Positions 11,957 through 23,219 of a stretch of DNA of 64,000 bases are shown piece by piece; positions within the stretch are counted from its first letter, which is position 1; every line of letters begins with the position of its first letter. The notes under the pieces are model-generated. The model saw only the letters and a program-made list of their open reading frames with translations, searched no databases and was not told the DNA's origin. Source of the stretch: Ambrosia x helenae (taxonomy: Eukaryota > Streptophyta > Magnoliopsida > Asterales > Asteraceae); assembly GCA_030844895.1 (NCBI GenBank), contig CM061232.1, positions 86,493,769 through 86,557,768 of the forward strand, written 5' to 3'. Both the position numbers and the translations under genes were made by a program.

Positions 11957-12357
11957 TGTAGGATTAATTTTGATACATATAAGATAAATTTTGATATGTA
12001 TATATATAAAATGTTTTTAACCAATTAATTAAAAAGAAAATAACTAATGTTAGAACTTAGAAGATATAAAAAATTTAGTTTTTTACCTTATGCCTTTTAT
12101 TATCTCTCTTTTCACATTAAAATTTCTTTAAGTACGTATCTCTCTTCTCATAATTTTTTGCTGAACTAATGATAACGATCTAGTGGAACGGTGCTTTTCA
12201 CGATCTAGTGGAACTAATGATATGTAAAATTGTTGTTAAAAAGTATTTCTTTTGTTCACTTATCATTGAATTTTGGATACACCTTAGCTTTGAATATCTT
12301 TAATATAATTCAGTTTTTGTTGAACAAATTATGTAAATAGGTCGTAATCTTATGTTA
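11957..12357. other. AT-rich spacer, nothing recognised
   Basis: Only simple AT-rich sequence and a local repeat of the words ATCTAGTGGAAC at about 12178-12210 are visible. No coding signal. Confidence 0.6.
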
Positions 12358-12659
12358 TCTATATCTATAGTATCTCATTAGGAGGAGTGATGGCTAAGAT
12401 TGTAATTTTGTCAAGCATCCAACTATTAAAGCAAATATGTACAATTGAATTATGCTTATGTAATGAGGGTATAATTGGAACTTTATGGACATTTAAGACA
12501 CTTAGAAGGGTAGAGTGGTAAATTTAGCATAATCCAATACCTCACATCCTAAAATCTTATCCCAATTCTACCCGCATGTCCAACTTTTAGAACACAAAAT
12601 ACAACCAATGATACATCTTAAATGTGAGACCTTTCAACCCCTTATAATCATCAACCTCT

Positions 12660-12830
12660 CATAATCATCAACCTTTCATCATCATTATCATAAATTCATT
12701 AGTAACCCCTTCCCCTTATATATGGGTCAACAACAAGAAGAATCACCACATAAATCACCAAACCTAATTCTTTGGTTTCTCGCCTTAGAACCCCTCTATC
12801 ATCACAGGTTCCTTACTATATCGTTCATTT
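12660..12830 (+). promoter_or_regulatory. promoter and 5'-UTR-like segment in Helitron
   Basis: CCTTATATATGGG at about 12714-12726 resembles a TATA box and is followed by a pyrimidine/adenine-rich leader with CAACAAGAAGAATCACC and then an acceptor-like ATCACAG. This looks like the 5' end of a captured gene, but no start codon with a convincing ORF follows. Inference only. Confidence 0.25.
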
Positions 12831-13404
12831 TATTTATCATGTTCTTTTTTTTTTTCACTATGGCATTTCATTAAAGCTTGATATGTAAACATTATTTCCT
12901 ATCCGTATCTTTCATTTTATTTATTGTTTTTTTTCTCTATTGCATTTTATTGAAGCTTGATACGTAAACATTATTTCCACTAAAGCTTGATACGTAAACA
13001 TTGTGATGTTAATTAGTATTTTTTTTGAAGGAATCTTGATTTAGTTAGTCAAATATTTTTTTTAACCATAAAACTGTGTTAATGGATAAAAAATGAGTTC
13101 GTGGATTTATGGTGATTGATGATAATTGACAGGTGGGATTAATAGTCTCTAAATGGCAAAAGATGGATTCGAGATCACCGGGGATGACGCGAAAGGTCTC
13201 ATCATCTCCTTATACTCTTACAAAGATTTTCAAAAGCAGAGGTGATTTTTTTAAGTATCAATTTTTATACGTATCAAGCATTTTGCTACCGGTTGTTTAT
13301 AAGACTCAATACGTATTATCTCTTTATGTTTTTATTCCCTTGATTTTGATTCTTGACTCTTTAGTACTTTTCTATCATCATGAAGTCTATGTTTTCTTTG
13401 GCAA

Positions 13405-13442
<38 letters not shown>
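13405..13442. repeat. (TA)n(CA)n microsatellite
   Basis: About 13 TA units pass directly into about 5 AC units. Confidence 0.9.
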
Positions 13443-13445
<3 letters not shown>

Positions 13446-13877
13446 ATTATAAAGCATTTGAGAATGATTCCAACCAAATTTAAGTAAATACTACATATTA
13501 TGCTTATGGTAATACAACTTAATGAAGTTAGTAAGAGGGCAAAATTGTCTTTCATATAAATATTAAATTGAATAATGAATAATTATTTTATATACATTAT
13601 GATTACATTCATTTTGCATTACTTGAAATTAAGATTATTGAATTGTTTTAATTCTTTTCCTTGCTTTGTAACCGTAGAAGCCTAAGAGTTGTATGATCAT
13701 TGAAACACATTAAAATAAAAAAATATCAAGTTTTGAGGATACAAAAAAAACATTAATAAATATTAAGATCAAATGTAGTTTTTACATTAAATAGTAAGTT
13801 CTAAAAATGTTAAAAAAAAAAAGTTCTAAGAATATATAAAAAAACCATTAATCTATATTATCTAAGGTAGTTACATT

Positions 13878-13948
13878 CTTTCTAAATTAGTAAAAAGAGT
13901 TGTGTGTTATCTCCTTTCTAAATTAGTAAAAATAGTTGTGTGTTATCT
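13878..13948. repeat. 36-bp tandem duplication
   Basis: The unit starting CTTTCTAAATTAGTAAAA and ending GTGTGTTATCT occurs twice in direct order with one or two differences. Confidence 0.85.
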
Positions 13949-14660
13949 AGGTAGAATTCAAGATTATCCTTAGGGATTTTAGCACTCATTATTTATCCCA
14001 ATCAGACAAGTGTGTGGGATGAAACTTTCTATACTCGTACCTACCACTTCTTCCTAAATCTTCACTTGGAGTAAAGATTATCACTAACCTTGAGTAAAGG
14101 AGACATTTTTTGCTACCGCTAAGAGGATTTAGTTTATATAATTAATATTTCTTTGTTATAAACATATATATTATGGTGACTATACATATTCTAACTCTCA
14201 TATACCATTAAGTTTGTATATTAATGTTATGTCTCTATAAATAAAGGCTTATTGTATTTGGTATAACTCATTGATTTAAAAAATAGTATAAAGAGTTATG
14301 ATATAATTAAGTAAATACAACCTTTATTGCTTATAGTACAATGGTTATTGAAGTCATTTAGGGGATAAAATTGTCTTTCTACCTAAATATTAAATTGTTG
14401 AAGAAACTAATTTAAATAAAATTATAAAATTGATGAGGAAATTAACAATAATGTGGTGACTCTTTACATTCATAACTTCCATGTCTTTATTATGTTTGTA
14501 TCAATTTTATAGTCTTATAAATAGTGGTCATGTATTTGGTATATAAAGAATGTGGTGACTCTTCACATACATAACTTACATATCTTTCAATGTTTATAGT
14601 AAATAAATTAGATCATATATTATGTATTTATATCTTCCTTTTAAATTTATGTGGTTGCAG

Positions 14661-14812
14661 AATGGTATGATGTGACACTTCTGCACACAAATGAATATGT
14701 AGGCTTGAAGTTGCCAACACACCCAACCCATGACATGTTTCAACCCATTAAAGTGAGCGATATATGTAGGCTTGACGTTTATACAAGGAAATATCGTAGA
14801 GATACTTCATAA
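14661..14812 (+). pseudogene. exon-like captured fragment, unidentified
   Basis: A good acceptor-like GTGGTTGCAG ends at 14660, and the following frame is open for 49 codons to a TAA at 14810-14812. It reads like protein (WYDVTLLHTNEYVGLKLP, then HDMFQPIKVSDICRLDVYT). I do not recognise the family. It probably derives from a host gene captured by the Helitron, but could be chance. Confidence 0.3.
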
Positions 14813-15636
14813 GCAACGTCATCATCTTCCTCGATGGTTTTTTGTTTTCTCTGCTACTATAAGCTTCTAGGAATAGAATTTAAGTTTCTGATCTCACGAA
14901 GTCACCAATTGTTTACATATCCAAAAGAAGACAAGTTCTTATCAGTCGACTTGGTAGTTTTAACTATATTGATTACTAATTTGTTTGGTCCAATATATTT
15001 GTTACAACGCTTGTCAAACTAACATAAAACGAGAGTATCTATGCAAATCATTGACTCTGCTGCATCTCGCGTGTGCCCTAAAATAATAGAAATATGTTGC
15101 ACACTACAAATTGCATTTTAGTAATTACATCACTTCCACTACAATCTTATGGTCATTAATAGATACAACGCCACTTCACTACGCTAAGCACCATCTACGA
15201 TGGCATACTTATCTGCCTTCGAGATACATAAAAGGGTTCTCACCGAAGGACGTGGGCCAATCTAAGGGTGTTGCAAGGAATAATACGGCCTATTTTGATG
15301 TACCTATTTAAAATATTCAGAAGATATACTTATGAGTTTCAGTTTTTAATAACATATATTTTATACATCGTTGTTTTCTACTTCATCATAACGAATAACC
15401 AACAAACACGATGCACGAGGGGCAAAACAGATGCACCCGCCGCAACGTGCGGGCATTCCTACTAGTTTAATATGATGGACTGGTGAGTATGCAGTAAGAT
15501 ACATTACAAACCATATCAAAACATAACATTTAGATAACCAAGTTTACAAAGTTGCATCCAAATGGTACATCACACTTTGTATGCAATTTATTATACGGTT
15601 GGCCGGTAATGATTTCAATGTAGATATTTATATGTA

Positions 15637-15994
15637 GGGGAAAGATCTTGTACAAACTGTTTTTTGGTAAGAACTATGAGAATCAAAGGAGGGTATTTTT
15701 TTTTATTTTTTTTTCGAATTTTTTTTCCCATATTGTTAAACATGTATTATAGTATTGAAAACTAAAAAAAAAAATTTGGCATAGAGTAATTACGTGTAGA
15801 GTAATTACATAATTACTTTAGTGTAAACTAGTGTATTTACTTTAATGACGTAATTACACTAATTTTTTTTATTTTTTTTTGTATTATTCATCTAGAAAGT
15901 ATGTTTAAGCACATGGGAAAAAAAATAAAATTTTTTTACTCTCTTTGATTCTCACAGTTCTTACCGAAAAACACTTTGTATTTGATCTTTACTC
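15637..15994. mobile_element. Mutator-like MITE with about 55-bp TIRs
   Basis: The left end GGGGAAAGATC...GGTAAGAACTATGAGAATCAAAG and the right end, reverse complemented (GAGTAAAGATC...GGTAAGAACTGTGAGAATCAAAG), are inverted copies about 55 bp long. TATATGTA flanks both sides (15629-15636 and 15995-16002), 8 bp perfect. The 8-bp duplication would also allow hAT, but the long TIRs and GGGGAAAGATC start favour a Mutator-like MITE. The T-rich and A-rich centre has no ORF. Confidence 0.82.
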
Positions 15995-16436
15995 TATATG
16001 TATTAATTATATAAAAAGTCTTATAGTAAGATGAGCAGTGAGTGTTTTGACCTGGTAAGTGAAAACGTCCTCTCCTTATAACTATTTCTAATATTTTGTT
16101 CGTTATAAGTGAAGGGAGTGGGGCTTGGGTTTAAGCGTAAAATTAAGGCTCACCCACGTTGGGAATACCATCCCCATATCGTGGGATTGGTGGTGTGGCT
16201 CTCCAAGCGTGGGTTCTTGGGACGCAGGGGGTGGGTGAATGATATGGGAGGTGTTTGATTGACCCATGTAAAAATATAGTCGTTGAATAACGAATACTAA
16301 AAAAAAAGCAATTTAATTTACTTTCTATGTAAATCAATCCTACTCAATCATCTTTTACCATTCTCTACCACCACACTCTTATTAAAAAAAAAAAAAAAAA
16401 AAAAAACAAACCCTTTCACAAAACTTATTCCACAAA

Positions 16437-16605
16437 ATGCAAGCTTCAAGTTCGTCATATTCATATGACCAATTTGCTTTGGAGTCCTCAACTAATGACG
16501 GCGCGAAAATTATATTATCAGCTGTTTAAAACATGGTATAAACTATTATTGAGGATGAAGAAGAAGAGAGTTATGAACCCAAACGTAGAAAATATATAAC
16601 ATATG
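16437..16605 (+). pseudogene. N-terminus of a PIF/Harbinger nuclease-like ORF
   Basis: From ATG 16437 the frame reads MQASSSSYSYDQFALESS and continues, after two stops near 16530, as TIIEDEEEESYEPKRRKY. Ser-rich, then acidic, then PKRRKY is how many plant Harbinger transposases start, ahead of the nuclease domain. A Helitron begins at 16606 and the frame does not resume beyond it, so the catalytic part is missing. Identification rests on recalled family flavour. Confidence 0.4.
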
Positions 16606-17041
16606 CTAGGTTAGCGTCCCGTGTATTACACGGGTTGAACAAAAAATAAAATGGCATATTTTGTTTAGAAGATAAAATTAGATATGTGTTTTTATCAAGA
16701 CAGTAACATCAAAAGATTTAATTCAAATTATTTGTGGTACATGTCATAAAGGAGATAAAAAAAAACCCTAATCAAAATCAAATCTCAATGATAAAGTATT
16801 CACATAGAGAATAAATGAAGAATTTACAGATTTAGAGAAGAAAGATGATGTTTAGGGTTTTGAGAAGAAAGAACGATGGGTAACATTTAGGGAAGAATGC
16901 AGGGATCAACTTTTTTGTTAAGCTTTGTGAGAAAAATAAGGAAAAGAAGTGTGCAAAGGAAGTAGGTGGGAAAACAGAATAAAAAGCTCTGGGAAAGTGC
17001 CAAGTATCCTACAATAGGTTTTATTTATATATTATAGTAGA
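16606..17041 (-). mobile_element. small Helitron (436 bp)
   Basis: On the minus strand it starts TCTACTATAATATA at 17041 after an A. It ends with a perfect hairpin (CCCGTGTA/TACACGGG, 16618-16634) followed 8 bases later by CTAG at 16606-16609. The flanking base at the 3' end is C rather than the usual T, so the exact 3' border is unsure. No coding capacity. Confidence 0.65.
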
Positions 17042-17249
17042 TTTATTTCATTTGTTTATTAAAAGGAAAAAGGTGTCACGTGTCAACTTATGCCCCCCAA
17101 AACAAGCCTCTTCACTCCTTGATCTTTTAAGGCTTGAGTTGTGAGTCCACTATTACTACATGACAACTCATGCTTCCAACCCAAACCTCCTACTCCAATA
17201 AATATTTGTATGAAATTGGATCCATAACTTTTTACTGTAAACTACTGAT
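17042..17249. other. spacer, nothing recognised beyond the Harbinger end
   Basis: Contains the right end of the Harbinger-like remnant to about 17120, then unremarkable sequence up to the SINE target duplication. Confidence 0.5.
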
Positions 17250-17532
17250 TTTTTTAGAACGGCCAACACAACAACCGCGAGACTCTCATAAGGGGGCTCG
17301 GGTAAATTGGCTTCCCTTGCTGGGAGCCCCGCCCGATGGTGGTTCCCGAGTCTGGGAAAACCCGATCCTCCACCCGTCCGAAGACCCGCTGTGGAGAACT
17401 GGTAAAACCCGGGCAAGATCAGGACTCGAACTCCTGACCATAGGCCAAGAGTCATCCCTCATTATGTCCTCCAAATATAGCTAATGAGAATTAAACTCAA
17501 GCCTCTCAAAGGAAACTTAAGCCAACCAACCA
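17250..17532 (-). mobile_element. tRNA-derived SINE, copy 1
   Basis: On the minus strand the head reads like a tRNA with a damaged A box and a B-box-like GAGTTTAATTC. Further in is a second, better B box (AGTTCGAGTCC at 17428-17438), and the 3' end is an A-rich tail (T run at 17250-17255 on plus). It is flanked by a 16-bp duplication with one mismatch (17234-17249 and 17533-17548), which sets the borders. ORFs at 17168-17484 are readouts of this SINE. Confidence 0.85.
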
Positions 17533-17548
17533 ACTGTAAGCTACTGAT

Positions 17549-17873
17549 AATAGAGTATTTTATCACATCAATAAAATATGATATGGTCTAGTTACTCTTT
17601 AAAAAACTGACTTCAAATATCTGAAAAATAAATTTATAATATTATATAAAGTCCTTTAGTTAATATATATAAAAAAAGACGATAATCCATATTATTGGTT
17701 GATTTCAAGTTATATTAAAATACAAGTTGGCAAAGTTTGTTAGACGGGGAAGAAGGAGTCAAATTTGGATACGACCGAGATCGTCATCATCATATTCCAT
17801 TGTCAAAATTGTAAATTAATTACAACATATATTACATTATAAAGAGAAAATTATGAATACGTTTATTAGGATA
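17549..17873. other. AT-rich spacer, nothing recognised
   Basis: No ORF or repeat signature seen. Confidence 0.6.
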
Positions 17874-18236
17874 CTAGCTGATTACTCCGAGAGGGTCTCA
17901 GCGTTGAAAAATCTAATTTTACGTGATAATCTATTGCAAATGACTCAAGTTAACTAACCACAAAATCTGTTAATCATTGTATGTTCATAGTATTCTAATC
18001 AGTAATAACTCATATTCCCTAATCTAAAACCTAATCAGTAATCATCTAAAGAATAGCTGCAACTATTCAAAAACTCATCACATCTCTCTAATTCTAACAT
18101 TCTAATGGCTCTTATAATTCCTAACCTAATCAACTAAACAAACACTTAAGTTGGAAGTTGTAACCATTGCATCTCATTATGCCACGTGGCATAATCAAGA
18201 GATGGTTGAGGCCACAATTGAACGCCACGTCAACAA
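17874..18236 (-). mobile_element. Helitron fragment, 3' member of a tandem pair
   Basis: On the minus strand the 3' terminus is ATCAGCTAG at 17874-17882 followed by T, and the flank of that end matches the complete Helitron at 33866-34417 almost base for base for about 150 bp. Near 18175-18235 it has the subterminal 5' motif with CCACGTGGC and GCCACGTCAAC, but the extreme 5' end is missing where it meets the next copy. Confidence 0.75.
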
Positions 18237-18912
18237 CTATCAATTCTTCCTGGGAGCGTCTCGGGGTTGAAAAATATAAGCATTCTAATAATACTAATAC
18301 TAATAGTAATAATTATTACTCTTGTAATTAAATAAATAAAAAAATAACCTTGCTATAAGCTGACACCATGTGTTGTAGTGTTGCACGATTCTTTCTCCTA
18401 GCTTCTCTTGATGAAGTATACCTAGTAAATTCCAATGATAACATGGCGATTGGGCTGATTTTCAACATCGTAGATAAGAACCTGGTTTAAAAGAAAAAAC
18501 ATGATTAATGAATAACATGAACACTTTGTGTGTTTTTTTTTTTTTCTGTATGAACGAAACCACACAAAAAATAGTCGATTTTTTCTCCGTTTTTTATATA
18601 GCACTATGGTACTCGTTGGAAAGATAATAAAACGCTCGTTAATTTGGTGTAATTTTTTTTTAAAAAATCTCGTATATAAAATATATAAACGTTTAAAAAT
18701 TATGGGAGGAAATATGAGAGATAAAATTTTAAATTTATTTTTAAATTCTTTTTTCCTAAAATAACTCAATTTAATTAAAAAATGAAATAATTCAAAAACG
18801 CTAAAATCATTTAATTATGATATCACGTGGCACTCTCAAGAGGAGGTTGATGCCTCCATGGCACGCCACGTCAGCATATACATTTTCTTTTATATATATA
18901 TAGATAGATAGA
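18237..18912 (-). mobile_element. Helitron, 5' member of a tandem pair
   Basis: The minus-strand 5' end TCTATCTATCTATATA lies at about 18912 (18904 and 18908 are alternatives). It is followed by GTATATGCTGACGTGGC, as in the copy at 33866. The 3' end is at 18237, with the CGGGGTTG-type subterminal sequence at about 18260-18270. The last four bases are a degenerate CTAT-like version of CTAG. The interior holds the GGAGAAAAAATCGACTATTT block also found at 34170. No coding capacity. Confidence 0.75.
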
Positions 18913-19065
18913 TATTTATATGTACATGCACATAATATTTACTTTATATTAATAAAACATTTAAATATATTTTTTTAGAATATATATTAATATTATGATT
19001 CATGAAGTGTTGAAAGTGAATTGAAATATAAAAGTTTGAGAAACTTGCAATTTCAGATTCGTGAA

Positions 19066-19390
19066 TTTTTTTTAATGGCCAACTAAACAACGTTGGTACT
19101 TCGTACGCGGCCCTCCAGTAGCAAAGACAGGGGCACAACCCGGTCCACCCCGGACGCACGAAGCCCCTAGCCCGCCCGACAGCCCGCTTCCAGGGAAAAC
19201 CCGACCCACATACCCACCCGAAGGCACGACAGTAGTGAACCGGTAAAACCTGGCGAGATCAGGACTCGAACTCATAACCATAGGCCATGAGTCATCCATC
19301 ATTTCTCATTATGTCCTTCGTGAGAATCGAACCTGAGACCTCCAAAAGAGATCCCTAGTCCATTTACCAACTGAGCTACCCGTAAAGGAT
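19066..19390 (-). mobile_element. tRNA-derived SINE, copy 2 (best preserved head)
   Basis: The minus strand begins with a tRNA-like head: A box TAGCTCAGTTGGTAAATGG (near 19375-19357) and B box GGTTCGATTCTCAC (near 19332-19319). A second B box (GAGTTCGAGTCCTGATC) follows at about 19258-19274, then a GC-rich body and a short A tail. An 11-bp duplication AGATTCGTGAA flanks it (19055-19065 and 19391-19401). Confidence 0.9.
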
Positions 19391-19401
19391 AGATTCGTGA
19401 A

Positions 19402-19600
19402 AATTACTTGTATTAAAAAAATATACGTTTTAACCTTGACGCGATTGCCACAAAATTCACATGCATGTAAATTAACAAAGAAAGAAGTTCACATGCTATT
19501 ATTACATTTACAATGACCATAGCAGATACGAAACTTGTATAGTCAATAAATAAAACTGATTTTCGGTTATTGCAGTTATTTCTAAATTCGAATGTCTTCA
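19402..19600. other. spacer, nothing recognised
   Basis: AT-rich sequence between SINE copy 2 and the LINE poly(A) tail. Confidence 0.6.
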
Positions 19601-19686
19601 TTTTTTTTTTTTTTAAAAGTTGAACTTCATTAAAAAAACGCCACAAGGGACCTCAAAATAAGGACCCAAGGGACAACACAAACAAA

Positions 19687-22600
19687 TTACATAGTGTTCA
19701 AAGGAGCATTACACCACGCAATCCAATCTACATCTTTGAATCTCGATCTATTTCTAATCCAAAAAAACGACGTCAACTTGATATGCTCCACAACTTCGAT
19801 GGCTCTACGACTTTTACTATTGAAAATGCGATTGTTCCTCTCATTCCACATGGTCCATAGAGTAGTGATAATGATGCCTCTAAGAATGAGTTTGCTGTTT
19901 TTCGAAGTACCTTGCTGGTCTGCAATGTTTAGAAGATCCGAAACCTCAAAAGCAAATATAGGAGCTATACGACACCATGACTCGATCCTTGACCATATCT
20001 CTGCAGCAAATAAACACCCGGTAAACATATGTGTTGCAGATTCAGCCACCGAGTTACAATATACGCATGTGTCGGATGGCAAGGTAACTCCACGTTTGAG
20101 CAATTCAGTTTTTGTAGGCAGCCGATCCATAGAGGCCCTCCAAGCCATAATCTTGCATTTAAATGGAACCCATCCTTTCCAAGACCATTGACCATTCGCC
20201 TGATTATTCGACCCGGACAGCAGTAATCTTTTAGCGTCTTTCACAGAAAATTTCCCATCTTTACTAGCTGTCCACGTCCATCTGTCCGAACCTCCTTTCC
20301 ATTCGAAGTCATGTATATCTGTGAGCAACTGAAACAGTTCTGAAACTTGAGCAGCCGTAGTCGGAGTTGATCTCCATTCCCACTTCAAAACCTTATCGCC
20401 ATTTGTAACCTGTAATCTATCTGCAACTGTGGCCCATTTCCGCCTTTCGATCCTAAATAAGTTGGGATATATCAAACGTAACGGTCCGCTATGAAGCCAT
20501 GGATCAGCCCAAAAGCGAACGGAAAAACCACCTCCCACCACAGCTACAAAATAATTATTAAGAGTGTTCCCATTTTGAAGTCTCTTTTCACCGATTTTTG
20601 TAATAGATTTCCAGCATCCGGACGAAGATGAGGAACAAGGCAGCGACGACCAAGCCCCACTGGAACCATGGCACCCGAGCACAACTTTCTTCCACAAACT
20701 TTGATCTTCTGTTTTAAATCTCCAGTTCCATTTGAGTAATAACGCTTCATTCACAGTATGTAATTTGGATAGCCCCAAACCTCCCCTGTTTTTAGGCAGG
20801 GTTATAGTGTCCCAAGCTATCCAATTAATACTCTTCCCTTCATTCGAGCCGGACCATAAGAATCTTCTCATTATCGACTCTATTTTCTCAATAACCGCCA
20901 CAGGGGCCTTATATAAAGAAAAATAATAGATCGGTAAATTTTCAAGAACCGATTTAATTAAAACAACCCGACCCGCAATTGATAGGTGATTTGCTTTCCA
21001 CGAACTCAACCGATTCTTAACAGTGTCCACAACCGGAGTCCAATTATTAACTCTAGACATCTTTGCTCCAACCTTGATGCCCAAGTATGTGAAAGGAAAA
21101 ACTCCTCTTTTACAACCAAGAATCTCCATCACGTTATCCACTTCATTATCATCAATACCCACACCAAAAAGGTTTGATTTGTGAAGGTTAATTCTCATCC
21201 CTGAGCATATGTAAAAAACTCTAAGAATACGGGCCAAACATTGAATGTTATCCACCGACCAATCTCCCATGATGAGAGCGTCATTGGCGTAAAATAAATG
21301 GCTAATATTCAAATCCTCCTCCCCCAATCTAACACCTTTGAAGACCCCTAGGGATTTAGCTTTCTCCATCATCCACGAAAGGCACTCCATAACTATCAAA
21401 AACAAAAAGGGAGATAGTGGATCGCCTTGACGAATACCCTTCTCATTAGCAAACTGAAAAGTCGGGGACCCATTTACTAGAACTGAAGCCCGACTCGAGA
21501 CTAAGATCCCTTTAACCCATTGACACCATAAATTCGGAAAACCCATTTGATTGAGCATAGAAATTAAAAAACCCCAATTGACATTATCGTAGGCTTTTTC
21601 GAAATCGATCTTCAAGAAAAAGGCTTTTTTCTTTCTTTTCTTCAACCAATCCAAAGTCTCGTTAAGCATTAGGGGACCATCAAGAATGAAACGATGAGAC
21701 AAAAAAGCGGATTGTGATTCCGTAATAACCTTTCCCAACACCTTCTTGAGACGATTGGCAAGGATTTTAGAAATAACCTTACTAATCATCCCAATAAGAG
21801 TAATGGGTCTATAATCTTTAAGGTTTAAAGGAGACTTAACTTTGGGAATCAATGTAATAAAAGCCGCGCCACAATCCGAACTAATAGTGTCCGTGCCATG
21901 AAACTCTTGAAGAATATTATAAAAATCATCTTCCAAAAAATCCCAAAACCGTTTAACAAAACGGAAATTAAAGTCGTCGGGTCCGGGAGCCTTGTTAGAA
22001 CCACAATCGAAGACCGCTTCTTTGATTTCTTGTTTGGAGAAGTTATCAATTATCAACAAGCTATCCTCGGCACTCAAACTTTTCAGCCCGCTGCAACAAA
22101 TATTCGGCCGCTCTTTTACATTTTCTTTGAAGTGATTTCTAAAAAACCGAAGGACTTCCCGTTTGACAAGAGTCGGTTTAGAAACCCATTCGCCGTTAAC
22201 CTCAATGCCCGGAATCGCATTTCTAGCATGTCTACCTTTAACCAAATTGTGGAAGAAGCTCGTGTTTTCATCGCCAAGGGAAGCCCATTTGCAACGGGAT
22301 TTTTGTCTAATGTCGTTAGCTCTCAAAGATTCAATCTCTTGTAGACTCTTTGAACATTCTGTCCAAACCCAAAGCTCCTCCTCTTCTAATTGTTTTTGCT
22401 CCATTACAATCTCAAGATCCTCCTTTTCTTTTTTTAAATTCGATTCTTCTTCCAGTTCCATGCGTTTGCTTTCTTTGATCCACACTTTGAGTCTATCTTT
22501 AATGGCCTTCAATTTATAATGCAGATTCAAGTCAGCCTTTTCCAAAGAACTCCAATTTCCTAGAACTGAAATTATCAAGCCACGAACATTCTGGCCTAGC

Positions 22601-22740
22601 AAGCCACGAATCAAACCATCGAAAAGGTTTAGATCCAAAATATGAATCGGCCAAAGAAAGAAGAAGCGGGGCATGATCTGACTTGTCACGATTAAGAGCT
22701 CTAACCGAAGCGTTCGACCACTTATTGAAAATATTTTCAC
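19687..22740 (-). pseudogene. LINE ORF2: reverse transcriptase and zf-RVT region (1017 aa)
   Basis: The first 60 or so residues are an out-of-frame reading of the endonuclease. True ORF2 sequence starts near ADLNLHYKLKAIKDRLK. A charged helical linker follows, then non-LTR RT motifs: FITLIPKVKSPLNLKDYRPI (about residue 297), FLKIDFEKAYDNVNWGF (about 380), GIRQGDPLSPFLFLIVMECL (about 440) and LFYANDALIMG (about 485). The C-terminal zf-RVT domain has PFKCKIMAWRASMDRLPTK and CVYCNSVAESATHMFTGC. The catalytic box reads YAND where the family has YADD (codon at 21283-21285), so the enzyme is probably dead although the frame is open to its natural end. Confidence 0.9.
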
Positions 22741-23215
22741 ATACGAAAATTCTATCGATTCTGCTCATTTTACATTCGCCACCCCGAACAACCAAATAAG
22801 TGTACTTCAAGCCTTTTAAATTATATTCCCGCAGCCCCGTTTCGTCCAAAAAGTCATTAAAATCGTTGGCGCAAACTTGGTCAAAAACAGAATTTTTTCT
22901 TTCAATATTGTATCTCACCGCATTGAAATCCCCAAAAACAATCCACCAACCTCGACCCAAAACCATCTCCCTCGTAATCTTCTCCCAAAGAGCTCTTTTA
23001 TCGGTGTTTGTTTGAGGCGCGTAAACATTAAGAATGTTTAGCCGGTTATTACCGTCGGACAACATACCCGAAACCAACAAATAGTTCTTGTCCTTTACCA
23101 CTTTATCTTTGGTAAAAAATTTTGGATCCCACATACTAAGAATGCCACCCGAATTGCCATCGGACATAACGTACTCAACATCATACCCTTTGCCACCCCA
23201 ATATCTATCAAGCAC
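22532..23215 (-). pseudogene. LINE ORF2: APE-type endonuclease, N-terminally truncated
   Basis: A 227-aa minus ORF has late AP-endonuclease motifs: LNILNVYAPQ, WWIVFGDFNAVR, MSRIDRIFVC and LNRDKSDHAPLLLSL (the catalytic SDH). The opening part with the first Asn and Glu motifs (the WNVRG and QETQ regions) is absent. The frame ends at 22532 after a one-base shift near 22540; the same protein continues in the RT frame. It would nick target DNA in an intact LINE. Confidence 0.85.
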
Positions 23216-23219
23216 ACAT

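Larger units (their letters stand above)
12358..15465 (+). mobile_element. Helitron (non-autonomous), plus strand
   Basis: The 5' end reads TCTATATCTATAG (start at 12358, with 12364 an alternative). The 3' end is a perfect hairpin CCCGC...GCGGG at 15436-15453 followed by CTAG at 15462-15465 and a flanking T. An A precedes the start. Both termini match those of the minus-strand Helitron at 8603-10961, so the two are one family. No Rep/helicase is present. The interior contains exon-like and promoter-like pieces annotated separately, plus diverged direct repeats around 13500-13590 and 14327-14407. Confidence 0.85.
16100..17120 (+). mobile_element. PIF/Harbinger-like remnant, interrupted by a Helitron
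   Basis: The left side GGAGTGGGGCTTGGG near 16110 and the right side, reverse complemented (GGAGTGAAGAGGCTTG, near 17119), look like imperfect TIRs. Between them is a GC-rich subterminal region and the first codons of a transposase-like ORF. I could not define a clean TTA duplication, so borders are approximate. It is a deletion derivative, not autonomous. Confidence 0.45.
19601..23219 (-). mobile_element. L1-type LINE, 5'-truncated
   Basis: The minus-strand order is partial APE endonuclease, reverse transcriptase, zf-RVT, short 3' UTR and an A run (T run at 19601-19614). ORF1 and the endonuclease N-terminus are missing, so the 5' border near 23219 is a truncation, typical of L1. I could not find a matching target duplication by eye. 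Only one frameshift interrupts ORF2, so this is a fairly recent copy. Confidence 0.88.

Noticed and set aside
13133..13483. 116-aa plus ORF
   Set aside because: Only the first 35 residues look protein-like; the rest runs into the TA/CA microsatellite (KYIYIYIYIYTHT).
17168..17484. Three overlapping ORFs of 62-104 aa
   Set aside because: They lie over SINE copy 1; the same happens over copies 2 and 3 (19072-19302, 34678-34910).
19694..20226. Plus-strand ORFs across the LINE (also 21898-22519)
   Set aside because: Antisense shadows of the long LINE ORF2, with no motifs.
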